Below, piece after piece: positions 31,613 through 40,839 of a stretch of DNA of 44,592 nt. Both the position numbers and the translations under genes were made by a program. The notes beneath the pieces are model-generated. The model saw only the letters and a list, made by a program, of their open reading frames with translations, ran no database searches and was not told where the DNA came from. This DNA is from Pseudogemmobacter faecipullorum (GTDB lineage: Bacteria > Pseudomonadota > Alphaproteobacteria > Rhodobacterales > Rhodobacteraceae). The stretch covers positions 1-44,592 of the forward strand of contig NZ_JACDXX010000022.1 of the NCBI RefSeq assembly GCF_020539525.1, read 5' to 3'. The first letter of the stretch is position 1. Each line of letters begins with the position of its first letter.

Positions 31613-31630
31613 GCTGAACCGGCTTACTGC

Positions 31631-31665
31631 GGGGCCGTCAGCGACAGCTGACGGCCCCGTCTTTT
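31631..31665 (+). terminator. Strong rho-independent terminator inside the transporter operon
   Basis: GGGGCCGTCAGC and GCTGACGGCCCC form a perfect 12-bp stem with loop GACA, followed by GTCTTTT. It sits between the binding protein and the first permease and probably gives partial termination, raising binding-protein levels relative to permeases. Confidence 0.85.
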
Positions 31666-31747
31666 CACCTGCTTTCCATCCTCAAAGCGCACCCGCCTGC
31701 CCATTTTCCCAGGCAGCTGCCCCGCGCCCCCGCCACAGGCTTTCCGC

Positions 31748-32629
31748 ATGTTTGAATTCTGCGCCACGCCCAAGACGCTCGAAGGGCTGACCTGGCTGTC
31801 GTGCTACCTTACGACCGGCAAACATATGGAATTCTATTTTTCTTTCCTGACCGTGCTGGCCCTGCTGGCGATTGCCGCCCCCGCTGCCCTGGCCTTTGGC
31901 TTTGGCGGTGCGATGGCTGCGCGCTCGCTGCACCGGCCGGTGCGCTGGTTCGGCTCGGTCTATACCTCGATGGTGAGGGGCGTTCCCGATATCGTCTTTT
32001 TCCTGTTCTTCGTGATTGCACTCGATCAGGGCATCGAATGGCTGACCCATCAGGTGATCTGCCCCGACTGGTCTGAGCCGATCCGCCAGGGCAGCGAGTT
32101 CAAAGTCTGCCCCGCCGCCAAAGTGCCGCCCAACAGCGCCTCGCATCTGCTGCATCAGAGCTATGCTTTCGCCCTGGCTGTGCTGACTTTTGCCATTGTT
32201 TTCGGGGCCTTTGCCGCCAATGTGCTGAAGGGCGCCATGGATGCGGTGCCGCGCGCCCAGATCGAGACCGCCGAGGCCTATGGCATGTCGCCGCGTCAAA
32301 GCTTTCGCCGTATCCTGGTGCCGCAGATGTGGACCTATGCTTTGCCAGGCCTGTCCAATCTCTGGCTGATCCTGATCAAGGCGACGCCTTTATTGTTCCT
32401 GCTAGGCATTCAGGATGTGGTCTATTGGGCGCGCGAGCTCGGCGCGTCAAAATCGGCGCGGTTTGACTATCCCCATGCTGACTGGCGGCTTTACTATTTC
32501 CTTGGACTTCTCCTCTTCTACCTGCTGCTGACCCGGGTTTCCGAGATTTTCCTGGCGCGGCTGGCGCGTCGCTTCTCGCATGGCCAGGCCACCCGGGCCG
32601 GCGAAACCCTTCGGAAGGCCGCAGCATGA
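31748..32629 (+). CDS. Polar amino acid ABC transporter permease (HisQ-like)
   Basis: The 293-residue membrane protein has several predicted transmembrane helices and the cytoplasmic EAA loop ETAEAYGMSPRQSFRRILVPQ that contacts the ATPase. MVRGVPDIVFFLFF is the conserved first-helix region of the His/Gln/Arg permease family. A periplasmic insert (about residues 97-135) makes it longer than the usual ~230 residues. Its stop overlaps the start of the second permease (ATGA). Confidence 0.9.
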   Translation: MFEFCATPKTLEGLTWLSCYLTTGKHMEFYFSFLTVLALLAIAAPAALAFGFGGAMAARSLHRPVRWFGSVYTSMVRGVPDIVFFLFFVIALDQGIEWLTHQVICPDWSEPIRQGSEFKVCPAAKVPPNSASHLLHQSYAFALAVLTFAIVFGAFAANVLKGAMDAVPRAQIETAEAYGMSPRQSFRRILVPQMWTYALPGLSNLWLILIKATPLLFLLGIQDVVYWARELGASKSARFDYPHADWRLYYFLGLLLFYLLLTRVSEIFLARLARRFSHGQATRAGETLRKAAA

Positions 32630-33456
32630 CCTGTTTTGAAACGCTTCAGGCCTATGCCTTCCGCTCGCTCGGCTTTGGCGAGGCGGCTTTGCCGACCACG
32701 AATATCACCCTGTGCGATCAGCTGGTGCTGATCGGCTCGGGGATGATCTGGAACCTCTATTTCGGCCTGCTGGCCCTGACCCTTGGCTTTGGCTTTGCCA
32801 TTGCCCTGGCCCTGGCCAAGGCCTCTCCCCGGGCTGTGCTGCGCAAACCGGCGGAATGGTTCATCTTTACCTTCCGTGGCTCGCCGCTGTTCATCCAGTT
32901 CTTCCTGATCTATTTCTTCATCACCTCGGTGCTGCGCGGCTCGGTCGATGTCTTTGGCCTGTTCACCCTGCAGACCGCCTGGATGGCCAATGCCTGGGCG
33001 GGTGCGGCCCTCACGCTGTTTTTCAACACCTCAGCCTATAGCGCCGAGATCTTCTATGGCGCGCTGATGGCGGTGCCGAAGGGCGATCTCGAGGCGGCCG
33101 AGGCCTATGGCATCACCGGACGCCAGCGTTTTCGCCGCATTGAATGGCCGACCATGCTGCGCCTGGCCTGGCCCTCCTATACCAATGAGGCGATCTTCCT
33201 GTTCCATGCCACCACGCTGGTGTTCTTCTCGGGCTTCCCGGTGTTCCAGCAGCGCGGCGATGCGCTTTATTATGCCAGCTATTTCGCCGGACAGACCTTT
33301 AACCCCTTCATCCCCTATCCGATTGTCGGCGGTTATTTCATTCTGCTGACCCTGCTGCTGATCTGGCTCTTTGGCCTGATGAACACCCGGCTCAACCGGC
33401 ATCTGCCCTCGCATCAGAAGCGTAAAATCCGCTTGCGTCCGCAGCTGATCCGATAG
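32626..33456 (+). CDS. Polar amino acid ABC transporter permease (HisM-like)
   Basis: The 276-residue membrane protein pairs with the preceding permease. The EAA loop EAAEAYGITGRQRFRRIEWP and FTFRGSPLFIQFFLIYF match the HisM/ArtM-type partner. The two permeases would form a heterodimeric channel. Its 4-bp overlap with the first permease ensures balanced synthesis. Confidence 0.9.
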   Translation: MTCFETLQAYAFRSLGFGEAALPTTNITLCDQLVLIGSGMIWNLYFGLLALTLGFGFAIALALAKASPRAVLRKPAEWFIFTFRGSPLFIQFFLIYFFITSVLRGSVDVFGLFTLQTAWMANAWAGAALTLFFNTSAYSAEIFYGALMAVPKGDLEAAEAYGITGRQRFRRIEWPTMLRLAWPSYTNEAIFLFHATTLVFFSGFPVFQQRGDALYYASYFAGQTFNPFIPYPIVGGYFILLTLLLIWLFGLMNTRLNRHLPSHQKRKIRLRPQLIR

Positions 33457-33464
33457 TAGGCTAT

Positions 33465-33476
33465 ATTTGATCAAAT
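33465..33476. promoter_or_regulatory. 12-bp perfect palindrome ahead of the amine-metabolism genes
   Basis: ATTTGATCAAAT lies 9 bp after the permease stop in an AT-rich patch within GC-rich DNA, 210 bp before the first ligase gene. It may be an operator marking a second promoter. A 6-bp hairpin (GGACCA/TGGTCC, 33573-33590) follows in the leader. Confidence 0.4.
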
Positions 33477-33685
33477 TATCCGGGCACCCGCCCGGACCCG
33501 CCCGGAACACGCCGGGATCGAGAATGAACCGGGGGCGCCAAGCCCGGCGGGAGAGGCGATCAAACAAGGGAAGGACCAGAAACGTGGTCCGTACCTTGCG
33601 CATCATGTGGGCCGGCCCGGAAAGGACCGGGCAAGGCCATCACAGCGAGCGCGCGGGGACGCGTCAACGTTTGCTGCATTATATC

Positions 33686-35026
33686 ATGATGATGAAGGAC
33701 TGGCTCAGAAAACACCCCGAAGTGCGCACCATCCGGGTCGCCGCGGCTGACCTCAATGGTCAGGCAAGGGGTAAGCGCGTTCCGGCGCGCTTTGCCGATA
33801 AAGTGGTCAAGGACGGCACGCGTTTCCCGTTCTCGGTGCTCAATCTCGACATCTGGGGCGAGGATATCGACGACAGCCCGCTGGTGTTTGAGGAAGGCGA
33901 CCAGGACGGCACTCTGCGTCCGACTGAACGGGGCTTCATGCCGATGCCCTGGCTGGAATCGCCCTCGGCTTTGCTGCCGATCTGGATGTTTCGCGAAAAC
34001 GGCCAGCCCTATGAGGGCGATCCGCGCCATGCTCTGCGCGCCGTGGTCGAGCGCTATAAGGCGCGTGGCCTGACCCCGGTCTGCGCCATCGAGCTGGAAT
34101 TTTTCCTGATCGACGACAGCGGCAAGACCATGCAGGTTCCCGCCAGCCCGCGTTCGGGCAAGCGCCGCAAAGCGGCCGAGACGCTGTCGATCCGGGCGCT
34201 GGATGCTTTCGACACTTTCTTCACCGATCTCTATGATGCCTGCGAGGCGATGGATATCCCGGCGGATACCACCACCTCAGAGACCGGGCTCGGCCAGTTT
34301 GAGGTCAATCTGATGCATTGCGACGACGCGCTTCGCGCTGCCGATGATGCCTGGCTCTTTAAGATGCTGGTCAAGGGGCTGGCCCGCCGGCATGGCTTTG
34401 CCGCCTCTTTCATGGCCAAGCCCTATGCCGATTATTCGGGTTCGGGTCTGCATACCCATTTCTCGGTGCTCGATGAAAAGGGCGATAATATCTTTGACTC
34501 GGGCGGGCCGAAGGGCACGGCGACCTTGCGCCATGCCGTGGCAGGCTGCCTCGATGCGATGCATGATTCCACTTTGCTGTTTGCGCCGCATCTCAACAGC
34601 TATGAGCGCCTGGTGCCCGATGCCCATGCCCCGACCTCGATCTGCTGGGGCTATGAGAACCGCACTGCCGCCCTGCGCATCCCGGCCGGTAATCCGGCGG
34701 CGCGCCGGATCGAGCACCGCGTCGCCGGTGGTGATGTGAACCCCTATCTGATGCTGGCCGCCATCCTTGGCGCCGCGCTTTCGGGGATCGAGGATCAGGA
34801 GGAGCCGCCGGCCCCGGTGACCGGCAATTCCTATGCGCTCGAGCTGCCGCAGATCCCGACCACCTGGGAAAGCGCGATTGCCGCATTTGAGAATTCGCCG
34901 CGCGTGGCGCGCTTCCTGCCGCGTGAGCTGATGCGCAACTTTGTCCAGACCAAGCGTCAGGAGCTGCATTACATCAACCAGCTGTCGCCGGAAGAGCAGC
35001 TGATCATCTATCTCGACACGGTATAA
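33686..35026 (+). CDS. Glutamine synthetase-family gamma-glutamyl-amine ligase (PuuA-like), copy 1
   Basis: The 446-residue protein belongs to the glutamine synthetase superfamily: AADLNGQARGKRVP near the start, metal/substrate motifs IELEFFLI, GLGQFEVNL, GSGLHTHFS and ENRTAALRIP. The divergent N-terminal region and neighbours point to a PuuA-type enzyme that joins glutamate to an amine rather than to ammonia. Three successive ATGs (33686, 33689, 33692) can start the protein and none has a clear ribosome site; longer upstream frames lack similarity. Its substrate is unknown. Putrescine, another polyamine or a small monoamine are candidates. Confidence 0.87.
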   Translation: MMMKDWLRKHPEVRTIRVAAADLNGQARGKRVPARFADKVVKDGTRFPFSVLNLDIWGEDIDDSPLVFEEGDQDGTLRPTERGFMPMPWLESPSALLPIWMFRENGQPYEGDPRHALRAVVERYKARGLTPVCAIELEFFLIDDSGKTMQVPASPRSGKRRKAAETLSIRALDAFDTFFTDLYDACEAMDIPADTTTSETGLGQFEVNLMHCDDALRAADDAWLFKMLVKGLARRHGFAASFMAKPYADYSGSGLHTHFSVLDEKGDNIFDSGGPKGTATLRHAVAGCLDAMHDSTLLFAPHLNSYERLVPDAHAPTSICWGYENRTAALRIPAGNPAARRIEHRVAGGDVNPYLMLAAILGAALSGIEDQEEPPAPVTGNSYALELPQIPTTWESAIAAFENSPRVARFLPRELMRNFVQTKRQELHYINQLSPEEQLIIYLDTV

Positions 35027-35034
35027 CCGCCCTT

Positions 35035-35068
35035 CCCCGGCCCCCCCTTGACCCGGGGCGGGGCCGGG
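35035..35068 (+). terminator. Hairpin after the first ligase gene
   Basis: CCCGGCCCC and GGGGCCGGG form a perfect 9-bp stem 9 bp after the stop. There is no T run, so it is more likely a partial terminator or stabiliser. Confidence 0.4.
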
Positions 35069-35132
35069 AACACTTTAGCACTGCGCATCCTTTGCCGCCG
35101 TCGCGGCGAAACAGACTGAGGTAGATTCTTCC

Positions 35133-35834
35133 ATGCTGATCGGCATCCTGCAGACCGGAGCTTCGCCCGACGCCCTGAAGGCGGATCTGGGTGATTACCC
35201 CGATTTCTTCGAACGTCTGCTGGCGGATCGCGGCCTCGAGTTCCGGCGCTACTGCGTGATGGATATGGAGTTTCCCTCCAGCGTCACCGAATGCGATGGC
35301 TGGCTGATCACCGGCTCGCGCTTTGGCGCCTATGAGGATCACCCCTTCATCGCGCCGCTCGAACAGTTCATCCGCGACGCCTATGCCGGGCATGTGCCGG
35401 TGGTCGGCATCTGCTTTGGCCATCAGATCATCGCCCAGGCCATGGGCGGCAAGGTTGAGAAATATCAGGGCGGCTGGTCGGTTGGCCCGACCGAATATGA
35501 CTTCCAGGGCGAGAAAGTGGTGCTGAACGCCTGGCATCAGGATCAGGTGGTGCAAAAGCCCGAAATGGCCGAGGTTGTGGCCTCGACCGGGTTCTGCGGT
35601 AATGCCGCCCTGCTCTATGATGACCGGATGTTCACCGTGCAGCCGCATCCCGAATTCAGACGCGAATTCATGGAGGGGCTGATCAAATTCCGCGGCCCCG
35701 GCCTTGTGCCCCAGGAAATTCTCGAGGCAGCCACCGACCGGCTCGACACCCCGCTCGGCACCACAACTATGGCCGGGCGCATCGCCCGTTTCTTTCACGA
35801 TCACCAAACCAGGGCCGAGAAGCTCCGCGCCTGA
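35133..35834 (+). CDS. Class I (type 1) glutamine amidotransferase-like hydrolase
   Basis: The 233-residue protein has the catalytic triad of class I GATases: nucleophile Cys94 in GICFGHQ, then His172 and Glu174 in VQPHPEF. It lacks a fused synthetase domain. In this setting it probably hydrolyses a gamma-glutamyl bond, as PuuD does for gamma-glutamyl-GABA, although PuuD belongs to a somewhat different branch. It lies between the two ligase genes, about 100 bp from the first and 41 bp from the second. Confidence 0.88.
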   Translation: MLIGILQTGASPDALKADLGDYPDFFERLLADRGLEFRRYCVMDMEFPSSVTECDGWLITGSRFGAYEDHPFIAPLEQFIRDAYAGHVPVVGICFGHQIIAQAMGGKVEKYQGGWSVGPTEYDFQGEKVVLNAWHQDQVVQKPEMAEVVASTGFCGNAALLYDDRMFTVQPHPEFRREFMEGLIKFRGPGLVPQEILEAATDRLDTPLGTTTMAGRIARFFHDHQTRAEKLRA

Positions 35835-35875
35835 GACAGGCGGCGCGGGGGCCAGCCCCAAACAAAGTGTGACCC

Positions 35876-37231
35876 ATGTCCCGTTGGACTGACAAACTGC
35901 CGGAAGCGGCAAAGGAATATATCGGCAACCGCCGCGTTGATGAGGTTGAATGCGTGATCGGCGACATTGCCGGTGTGGCCCGGGGCAAAGCCATGCCCGC
36001 CGCGAAATTCGCCAAACAAACCAATTACTTCCTGCCGAATTCGATCTTCCTGCAAACCATTACCGGCGAATGGGCCGACAGCCCGTTCGATGCTTTCACC
36101 GAGCCCGATATGATCCTTGAGCCGGACTGGTCGACCGCGACCGCCGCCCCCTGGACCGCCGATATCACCCTGCAGGTGATCCATGATGCCAAGGACCAGG
36201 AGGGCAATTATGTGCCCTTTGCGCCGCGCAATGTGCTGCGCCGTATCATTGGCCTCTATGCCGAGCGTGGCCTGACCCCGGTGGTGGCGCCCGAGATGGA
36301 ATTCTTCCTGACCGCGCGCAATCTCGACCCCAATCAGCCGGTGATCCCGCCGATGGGCCGCACCGGACGCCGCGCCGCCGGCAAACAGGCCTATTCACTC
36401 TCGGCCATTGATGAATATGGCAGGGTGATCGACGATATCTATGATTTCGCCGAGGCCCAGGGGCTGGAGATTGACGGCATTTTGCAGGAGGGCGGCGCAG
36501 GTCAGATCGAGCTGAACCTCGCGCATGGCGATCCGCTGCGGCTTGCCGATGAGGTGTTCTTCTTCAAGCGCCTGATCCGCGAGGCGGCTTTGCGCCATGA
36601 CTGCTTTGCCACTTTCATGGCCAAGCCGATCGCCGATGAGCCTGGCTCTGCCATGCATATCCACACCTCGATTGTCGACAGCAAAACCGGCAAGAATATC
36701 TTCGCGGGACCGAAGGGCGTCGAGACCGAGGCCTTTAACCACTATATCGCCGGAATGCAGAACCATATGGGGGCAGCCATCGCGCTGATCGCCCCCTATG
36801 TGAACAGCTACCGCCGCTATGTGCCGGATTTTGCCGCGCCGATTAACCTCGAATGGGGCCGCGACAACCGCACCACCGGGCTGCGGGTGCCGATCTCGGC
36901 CCCGGCGGCGCGCCGGATTGAGAACCGCCTGCCGGGCATGGACTGCAACCCCTATCTGGGCATTGCCGCCACCCTGGCCTGCGGCTTGCTCGGCCTGATC
37001 GAGAAAAAGCCGGCACGCCCGGAATTCAGCGGCTCGGCCTATATCGATTCTGATGAGATCCCGGTGAGCCTCGGCGAGGCGCTGGATCTGCTTGATGAGG
37101 ATGAAGCGCTGAAAGAGATCATGGGGGTCGATTTCATTCGCTGCTATGATTCGGTAAAGCGTAACGAATACAAAGAGTTCCTGCAGGTCATCAGCCCCTG
37201 GGAGCGTGAGCATCTGCTCCTGAACGTCTGA
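35876..37231 (+). CDS. Glutamine synthetase-family gamma-glutamyl-amine ligase (PuuA-like), copy 2
   Basis: The 451-residue protein shows the same superfamily motifs as copy 1 but differs clearly in sequence: IGDIAGVARGKAMP, VAPEMEFFL, GAGQIELNL, GSAMHIHTS and DNRTTGLRVP. Two diverged ligases in one operon suggest two amine substrates or a hetero-oligomer. It is followed without gap by the FAD oxidase (TGATG overlap), the order expected for ligation and then oxidation of a gamma-glutamyl amine. Confidence 0.88.
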   Translation: MSRWTDKLPEAAKEYIGNRRVDEVECVIGDIAGVARGKAMPAAKFAKQTNYFLPNSIFLQTITGEWADSPFDAFTEPDMILEPDWSTATAAPWTADITLQVIHDAKDQEGNYVPFAPRNVLRRIIGLYAERGLTPVVAPEMEFFLTARNLDPNQPVIPPMGRTGRRAAGKQAYSLSAIDEYGRVIDDIYDFAEAQGLEIDGILQEGGAGQIELNLAHGDPLRLADEVFFFKRLIREAALRHDCFATFMAKPIADEPGSAMHIHTSIVDSKTGKNIFAGPKGVETEAFNHYIAGMQNHMGAAIALIAPYVNSYRRYVPDFAAPINLEWGRDNRTTGLRVPISAPAARRIENRLPGMDCNPYLGIAATLACGLLGLIEKKPARPEFSGSAYIDSDEIPVSLGEALDLLDEDEALKEIMGVDFIRCYDSVKRNEYKEFLQVISPWEREHLLLNV

Positions 37232-38541
37232 TGGCTGTGAACCTTCTGCATGCAAATGACCGGCTGGGGGAATATCCCTCCAGCTGGTACGCGGCCACGC
37301 GCGTCGCCCTCGCCCCCTTCCCCCGGGCCGAGGGCGAGATAAGCGCCGATATCTGTGTGATCGGTGGCGGCTATACCGGCCTCTCGACCGCGCTGCATCT
37401 GGCCGAGGCCGGGATGTCGGTGGTGCTGCTTGAGGCGCATCGCATCGGTTTTGGCGCCTCGGGCCGCAATGGCGGCCAGGTCGGCTCGGGCCAGCGCCAG
37501 GATCAGGACTGGATCGAAAAAACCGCCGGGCGCGAGACCGCCCGCGCGCTTTGGGACATGGCCGAGGCCGCCAAGGCCATGGTGCGCCAGCGCATTGATC
37601 AGCATCAGATGCCGGGCGTCAGCTGGCAGCCTGGCATTGCGCATGGCTGCTGGCATGCCGCTGAGGTGGATCACGCCCGCCAGAATGCCGAAAAACTGGC
37701 GCGCGACTATGGCTATGAGCAGATCACCCCGCTCGATCAGGCCGGGATCCGTGGTCTGATCGGCTCGCAGGTCTTCAAAGGCGGCGATATTGACCGCGGC
37801 GCCGGGCATATCCATCCGCTGAACTTCGCCATCGGCCTGGCCAAAGCCGCCAGCGCGGCCGGGGCGCAGATCTTCGAACAAAGCGAGGTGCTGGCGATGA
37901 CGCCGGGGGCCGAGCCGCTGGTCGAGACGGAGCATGCGCGGATCCGCTGCAAACAGCTGGTGCTGGCGACCAATGGTTATACCGGCAGACTGAACCGCAG
38001 GGTCTCGGCCCGGGTGATGCCGATCAATAATTTCATCATCGCCACCGAACCCTTAGGTGCGCGCGCGCGCGAGGTTCTGGCCGAGCCGATCGCCGCGCAT
38101 GATACCAAATTCATCGTCAATTACTGGCGGCTTTCCGAGGATAACCGGCTGCTGTTCGGCGGGGCGGAAAGCTATGGCTACCGCTTCCCCGAAATTGCGG
38201 CGCTGGTGCGCAAGCCGATGCTTGAGATCTATCCGCAGCTGAAAGATATCCGCATCGATTACGCCTGGGGCGGCACGCTGGCGATCACGGTGAACCGTAT
38301 GCCGGGCTTCCTGCGCCCCGGTCAGAATGTCATCTCGGCCTCGGCCTGTTCGGGCCATGGCGTGGCGCTTTCGACCATGGCGGGCAAGCTGGTCGCCGAT
38401 GCGATCCGGGGCGAGCCCGAGGGCTTTGATCTGCTGGCCGATCTGCCCGCCCGCGATTTCCCGGGCGGTGATTCCCTGCGCTGGCCTTTGCTGGTTGCAG
38501 CCATGCTCTGGTATCGCAGCCGCGACCGGCTGGGGCTCTAA
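37231..38541 (+). CDS. FAD-dependent oxidoreductase, PuuB-like gamma-glutamyl-amine oxidase
   Basis: The 436-residue enzyme has an N-terminal FAD-binding Rossmann motif (GGGYTG, 45-50, in ADICVIGGGYTG), GFGASGRNGGQVGSG, and a DAO-family C-terminal end with SACSGHGVALSTMAGKL. PuuB-type enzymes oxidise the amine end of a gamma-glutamylated substrate to an aldehyde, releasing ammonia and hydrogen peroxide. The expected aldehyde dehydrogenase (PuuC-like) is not in this window. A hairpin (38545-38563) closes the operon. Confidence 0.9.
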   Translation: MAVNLLHANDRLGEYPSSWYAATRVALAPFPRAEGEISADICVIGGGYTGLSTALHLAEAGMSVVLLEAHRIGFGASGRNGGQVGSGQRQDQDWIEKTAGRETARALWDMAEAAKAMVRQRIDQHQMPGVSWQPGIAHGCWHAAEVDHARQNAEKLARDYGYEQITPLDQAGIRGLIGSQVFKGGDIDRGAGHIHPLNFAIGLAKAASAAGAQIFEQSEVLAMTPGAEPLVETEHARIRCKQLVLATNGYTGRLNRRVSARVMPINNFIIATEPLGARAREVLAEPIAAHDTKFIVNYWRLSEDNRLLFGGAESYGYRFPEIAALVRKPMLEIYPQLKDIRIDYAWGGTLAITVNRMPGFLRPGQNVISASACSGHGVALSTMAGKLVADAIRGEPEGFDLLADLPARDFPGGDSLRWPLLVAAMLWYRSRDRLGL

Positions 38542-38544
38542 GGC

Positions 38545-38563
38545 GCGGGGGGCCAGCCCCCGC
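38545..38563 (+). terminator. Hairpin at the end of the amine-utilisation operon
   Basis: GCGGGGG and CCCCCGC form a perfect 7-bp stem with a 5-nt loop, 3 bp after the oxidase stop. ATTTT follows about 10 bp later. Confidence 0.5.
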
Positions 38564-38735
38564 CGCCGCCGGGATTTTGGATGAAGGGCAAGGGACAAAA
38601 GCGCGCGGGCTCTCCCTTGCCCCACGCAGATATTCGGGTCGGGCCTGCCAGGCTTCGGGCGGGCAGGCCCGCGCCCCGGGCCTGCAGCTGCGGAATGCGA
38701 CTCGACACTGCCGGCAGAGCGCTCATACTGGCCCC

Positions 38736-40751
38736 ATGTCCCTGCCGCCTGGTTTTCTTGATGAGCTGCGCACCCGCGTCTCGCTTTCCGCCATTATTGG
38801 CCGGAAAGTCACCTGGGATCTGCGCAAGTCCAATATGGCCAAGGGCGACTGGTGGTCGCCCTGCCCCTTCCATCAGGAAAAATCCGCCAGCTTCCATGTC
38901 GATGACCGCAAGGGCTTTTACTATTGCTTCGGCTGCCAGGCCAAAGGCGATGTGCTGACCTTTCTGAAGGAAAGCGAGAATATCGGCTTTATGGAGGCGG
39001 TGGCTTTGCTGGCCCAGGAGGCCGGCATGCAGATGCCCGAGCGCGATGCCCGTGCCGCCGAGAAGGCCGACCGGCGCAGCCAGCTGGCTGAGGTGATGGA
39101 AGAGGGCTTTAAATGGTTCCGGCTGCAGCTGAAAACCGCGCCCGCCGCCGCAGCGCGCGCCTATCTGGCCCGGCGCGGCCTCCCGGAAGAGGCCCAGGCC
39201 CGCTGGGAGATCGGTTTCGCGCCTGACAATCGCCAGGCGCTGTTTCAGGCGCTGAGCCAGAAAGGCATTGCCCCCGAGCTGATCATCGCTTCGGGCCTTT
39301 GTGCAAAGCCCGAGGATGGCGGCGCGCCCTATGACCGTTTCCGCGACCGTATCATCTTCCCGATCCGCGATGGCCGGGGCCGCGCGATGTCGCTGGGCGG
39401 GCGTGCCATGGCCGCCGATGCACGGGCCAAATATCTGAACGGCCCCGAGACCGAGCTGTTTGATAAGGGCCGCAATCTCTACAATCTCGCCCGGGCCCGC
39501 GAGGCTTCGGGCAAAGGCGCGAGCGTGATCCTGGCCGAGGGCTATATGGATGTGATCGCGCTTTCAGAAGCGGGCTTCACCGGCGCGGTGGCACCGCTTG
39601 GCACGGCGGTGACCGAGGATCAGCTGCGGCTTTTGTGGCGCATCGCCGATGAGCCGGTGGTGGCGCTCGACGGCGACAAGGCCGGTCTGCGCGCCGCTTT
39701 GCGGGTGATCGATCTCGCGCTGCCGCTGCTTGAGGCCGGCAAGGCGCTGCGCTTTGCCCTGATGCCCGAGGGCGAGGATCCCGATGATCTGATCAGAGCG
39801 AAAGGCGCCGCGGCCATGCAGGAGGTGCTGGACGGCGCCCAGCCCATGGTGCGCCTGCTCTGGACCCGTGAGACCGAGGGCAAGGTCTTTGACAGCCCCG
39901 AGCGCAAGGCGGCCCTCGACAAGGCGCTGCGCGCGCATCTGAAGCGCATCACCGACCCCTCGATCCGCAGCCATTACGGCGAGGATATCAAAGAGCTGCG
40001 CTGGGAGCTGTTTCGCACCGGCCGCAAACCGCAGCGCCGCGCCGATGGCGGCAGTTTCACCCCCGGACGGCGTACCGGCGGCGGCTTCAGCGGCCGCAGC
40101 GCTTTGGCGCTTAAATATGGCGACCCCTCTGCGCCGCCCTCGGCCTCGCTGAAAAACTCGGCGCTCGGCCAGGCCGAGGAGGTGAATGCGGTGGGCGACG
40201 GGCTGCGCGAGGCGCTGATCCTTGCCACTTTGCTGCGCTTCCCGGCGCTGGTGGCAAAATTTGAGCTGGGGCTGGAGCGGATTGAGTTTCACCACGGCGA
40301 TCATGAACGGCTGCGCAACCTCTTGCTGACCCATTACCATGAGGCCGATCCGGCGGCGCTGATCGCCGCAGACAGCCCCGATGCCCTTGACCGGCTGCGC
40401 GCCAACCCCCATCTCCGGGTTACGCCGGCCCTGCAACCGCGCGCTGATGAGGAATTCGCCGCCGCCTGTGTGGAAGAAGCGCTCGCCTGGCTTCAGGCTG
40501 ACCGCGCGCACCGGATTGAACTCTCGGAAGCGGTTGAGGATCTGGAACATCTGGCTGATGAAGGGCTGACCTGGCGCCTGTCCCGAGCAGCCCAGGCCCG
40601 ACATGATGCAAAGAAAGGTCCCCAGGAGCAGAAAGCAGAATCAGTGATCGCCCCCAATGGGGTTGAACTGGACCGTGAGGAGCTGAACAGACAGAGAAAA
40701 CTGTTCGATTCCATTGATTTTAGCCGGGGCGGCAAGCCCCGACCTGAGTAA
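38736..40751 (+). CDS. dnaG: DNA primase
   Basis: The 671-residue primase makes RNA primers for chromosome replication. The N-terminal zinc-binding domain has Cys43, His46, Cys64 and Cys67 (CPFH and CFGC). The TOPRIM core includes VILAEGYMDVIAL and VALDGDKAG. The C-terminal part after residue ~430 is a basic linker and a helicase-binding region that looks alphaproteobacterial. ATG 38736 begins SLPPGFLDELRTRVSLSAIIG, the normal DnaG start; a longer frame to 38577 is not family-like. rpoD follows 88 bp downstream, a shortened macromolecular-synthesis operon without rpsU. Confidence 0.96.
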   Translation: MSLPPGFLDELRTRVSLSAIIGRKVTWDLRKSNMAKGDWWSPCPFHQEKSASFHVDDRKGFYYCFGCQAKGDVLTFLKESENIGFMEAVALLAQEAGMQMPERDARAAEKADRRSQLAEVMEEGFKWFRLQLKTAPAAAARAYLARRGLPEEAQARWEIGFAPDNRQALFQALSQKGIAPELIIASGLCAKPEDGGAPYDRFRDRIIFPIRDGRGRAMSLGGRAMAADARAKYLNGPETELFDKGRNLYNLARAREASGKGASVILAEGYMDVIALSEAGFTGAVAPLGTAVTEDQLRLLWRIADEPVVALDGDKAGLRAALRVIDLALPLLEAGKALRFALMPEGEDPDDLIRAKGAAAMQEVLDGAQPMVRLLWTRETEGKVFDSPERKAALDKALRAHLKRITDPSIRSHYGEDIKELRWELFRTGRKPQRRADGGSFTPGRRTGGGFSGRSALALKYGDPSAPPSASLKNSALGQAEEVNAVGDGLREALILATLLRFPALVAKFELGLERIEFHHGDHERLRNLLLTHYHEADPAALIAADSPDALDRLRANPHLRVTPALQPRADEEFAAACVEEALAWLQADRAHRIELSEAVEDLEHLADEGLTWRLSRAAQARHDAKKGPQEQKAESVIAPNGVELDREELNRQRKLFDSIDFSRGGKPRPE

Positions 40752-40815
40752 TTGGGCGATTCGCTCTTTCCCCCCCTGTGATTCGCGTTATTGATTCGTT
40801 ATCACCACGTGATTC
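40707..40815. promoter_or_regulatory. Cluster of five GATTC (GANTC) methylation sites before rpoD
   Basis: GATTC occurs at 40707-40711, 40758-40762, 40780-40784, 40793-40797 and 40811-40815. Four lie in the 88-bp dnaG-rpoD gap, mostly as (G/T)GATTCG. GANTC is the target of the cell-cycle methylase CcrM in alphaproteobacteria. Base composition predicts well under one site in this length, so the clustering suggests methylation-sensitive control or a repeated protein-binding site. Confidence 0.6.
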
Positions 40816-40839
40816 GCCCACATCCCCGCAGGAGCATCC

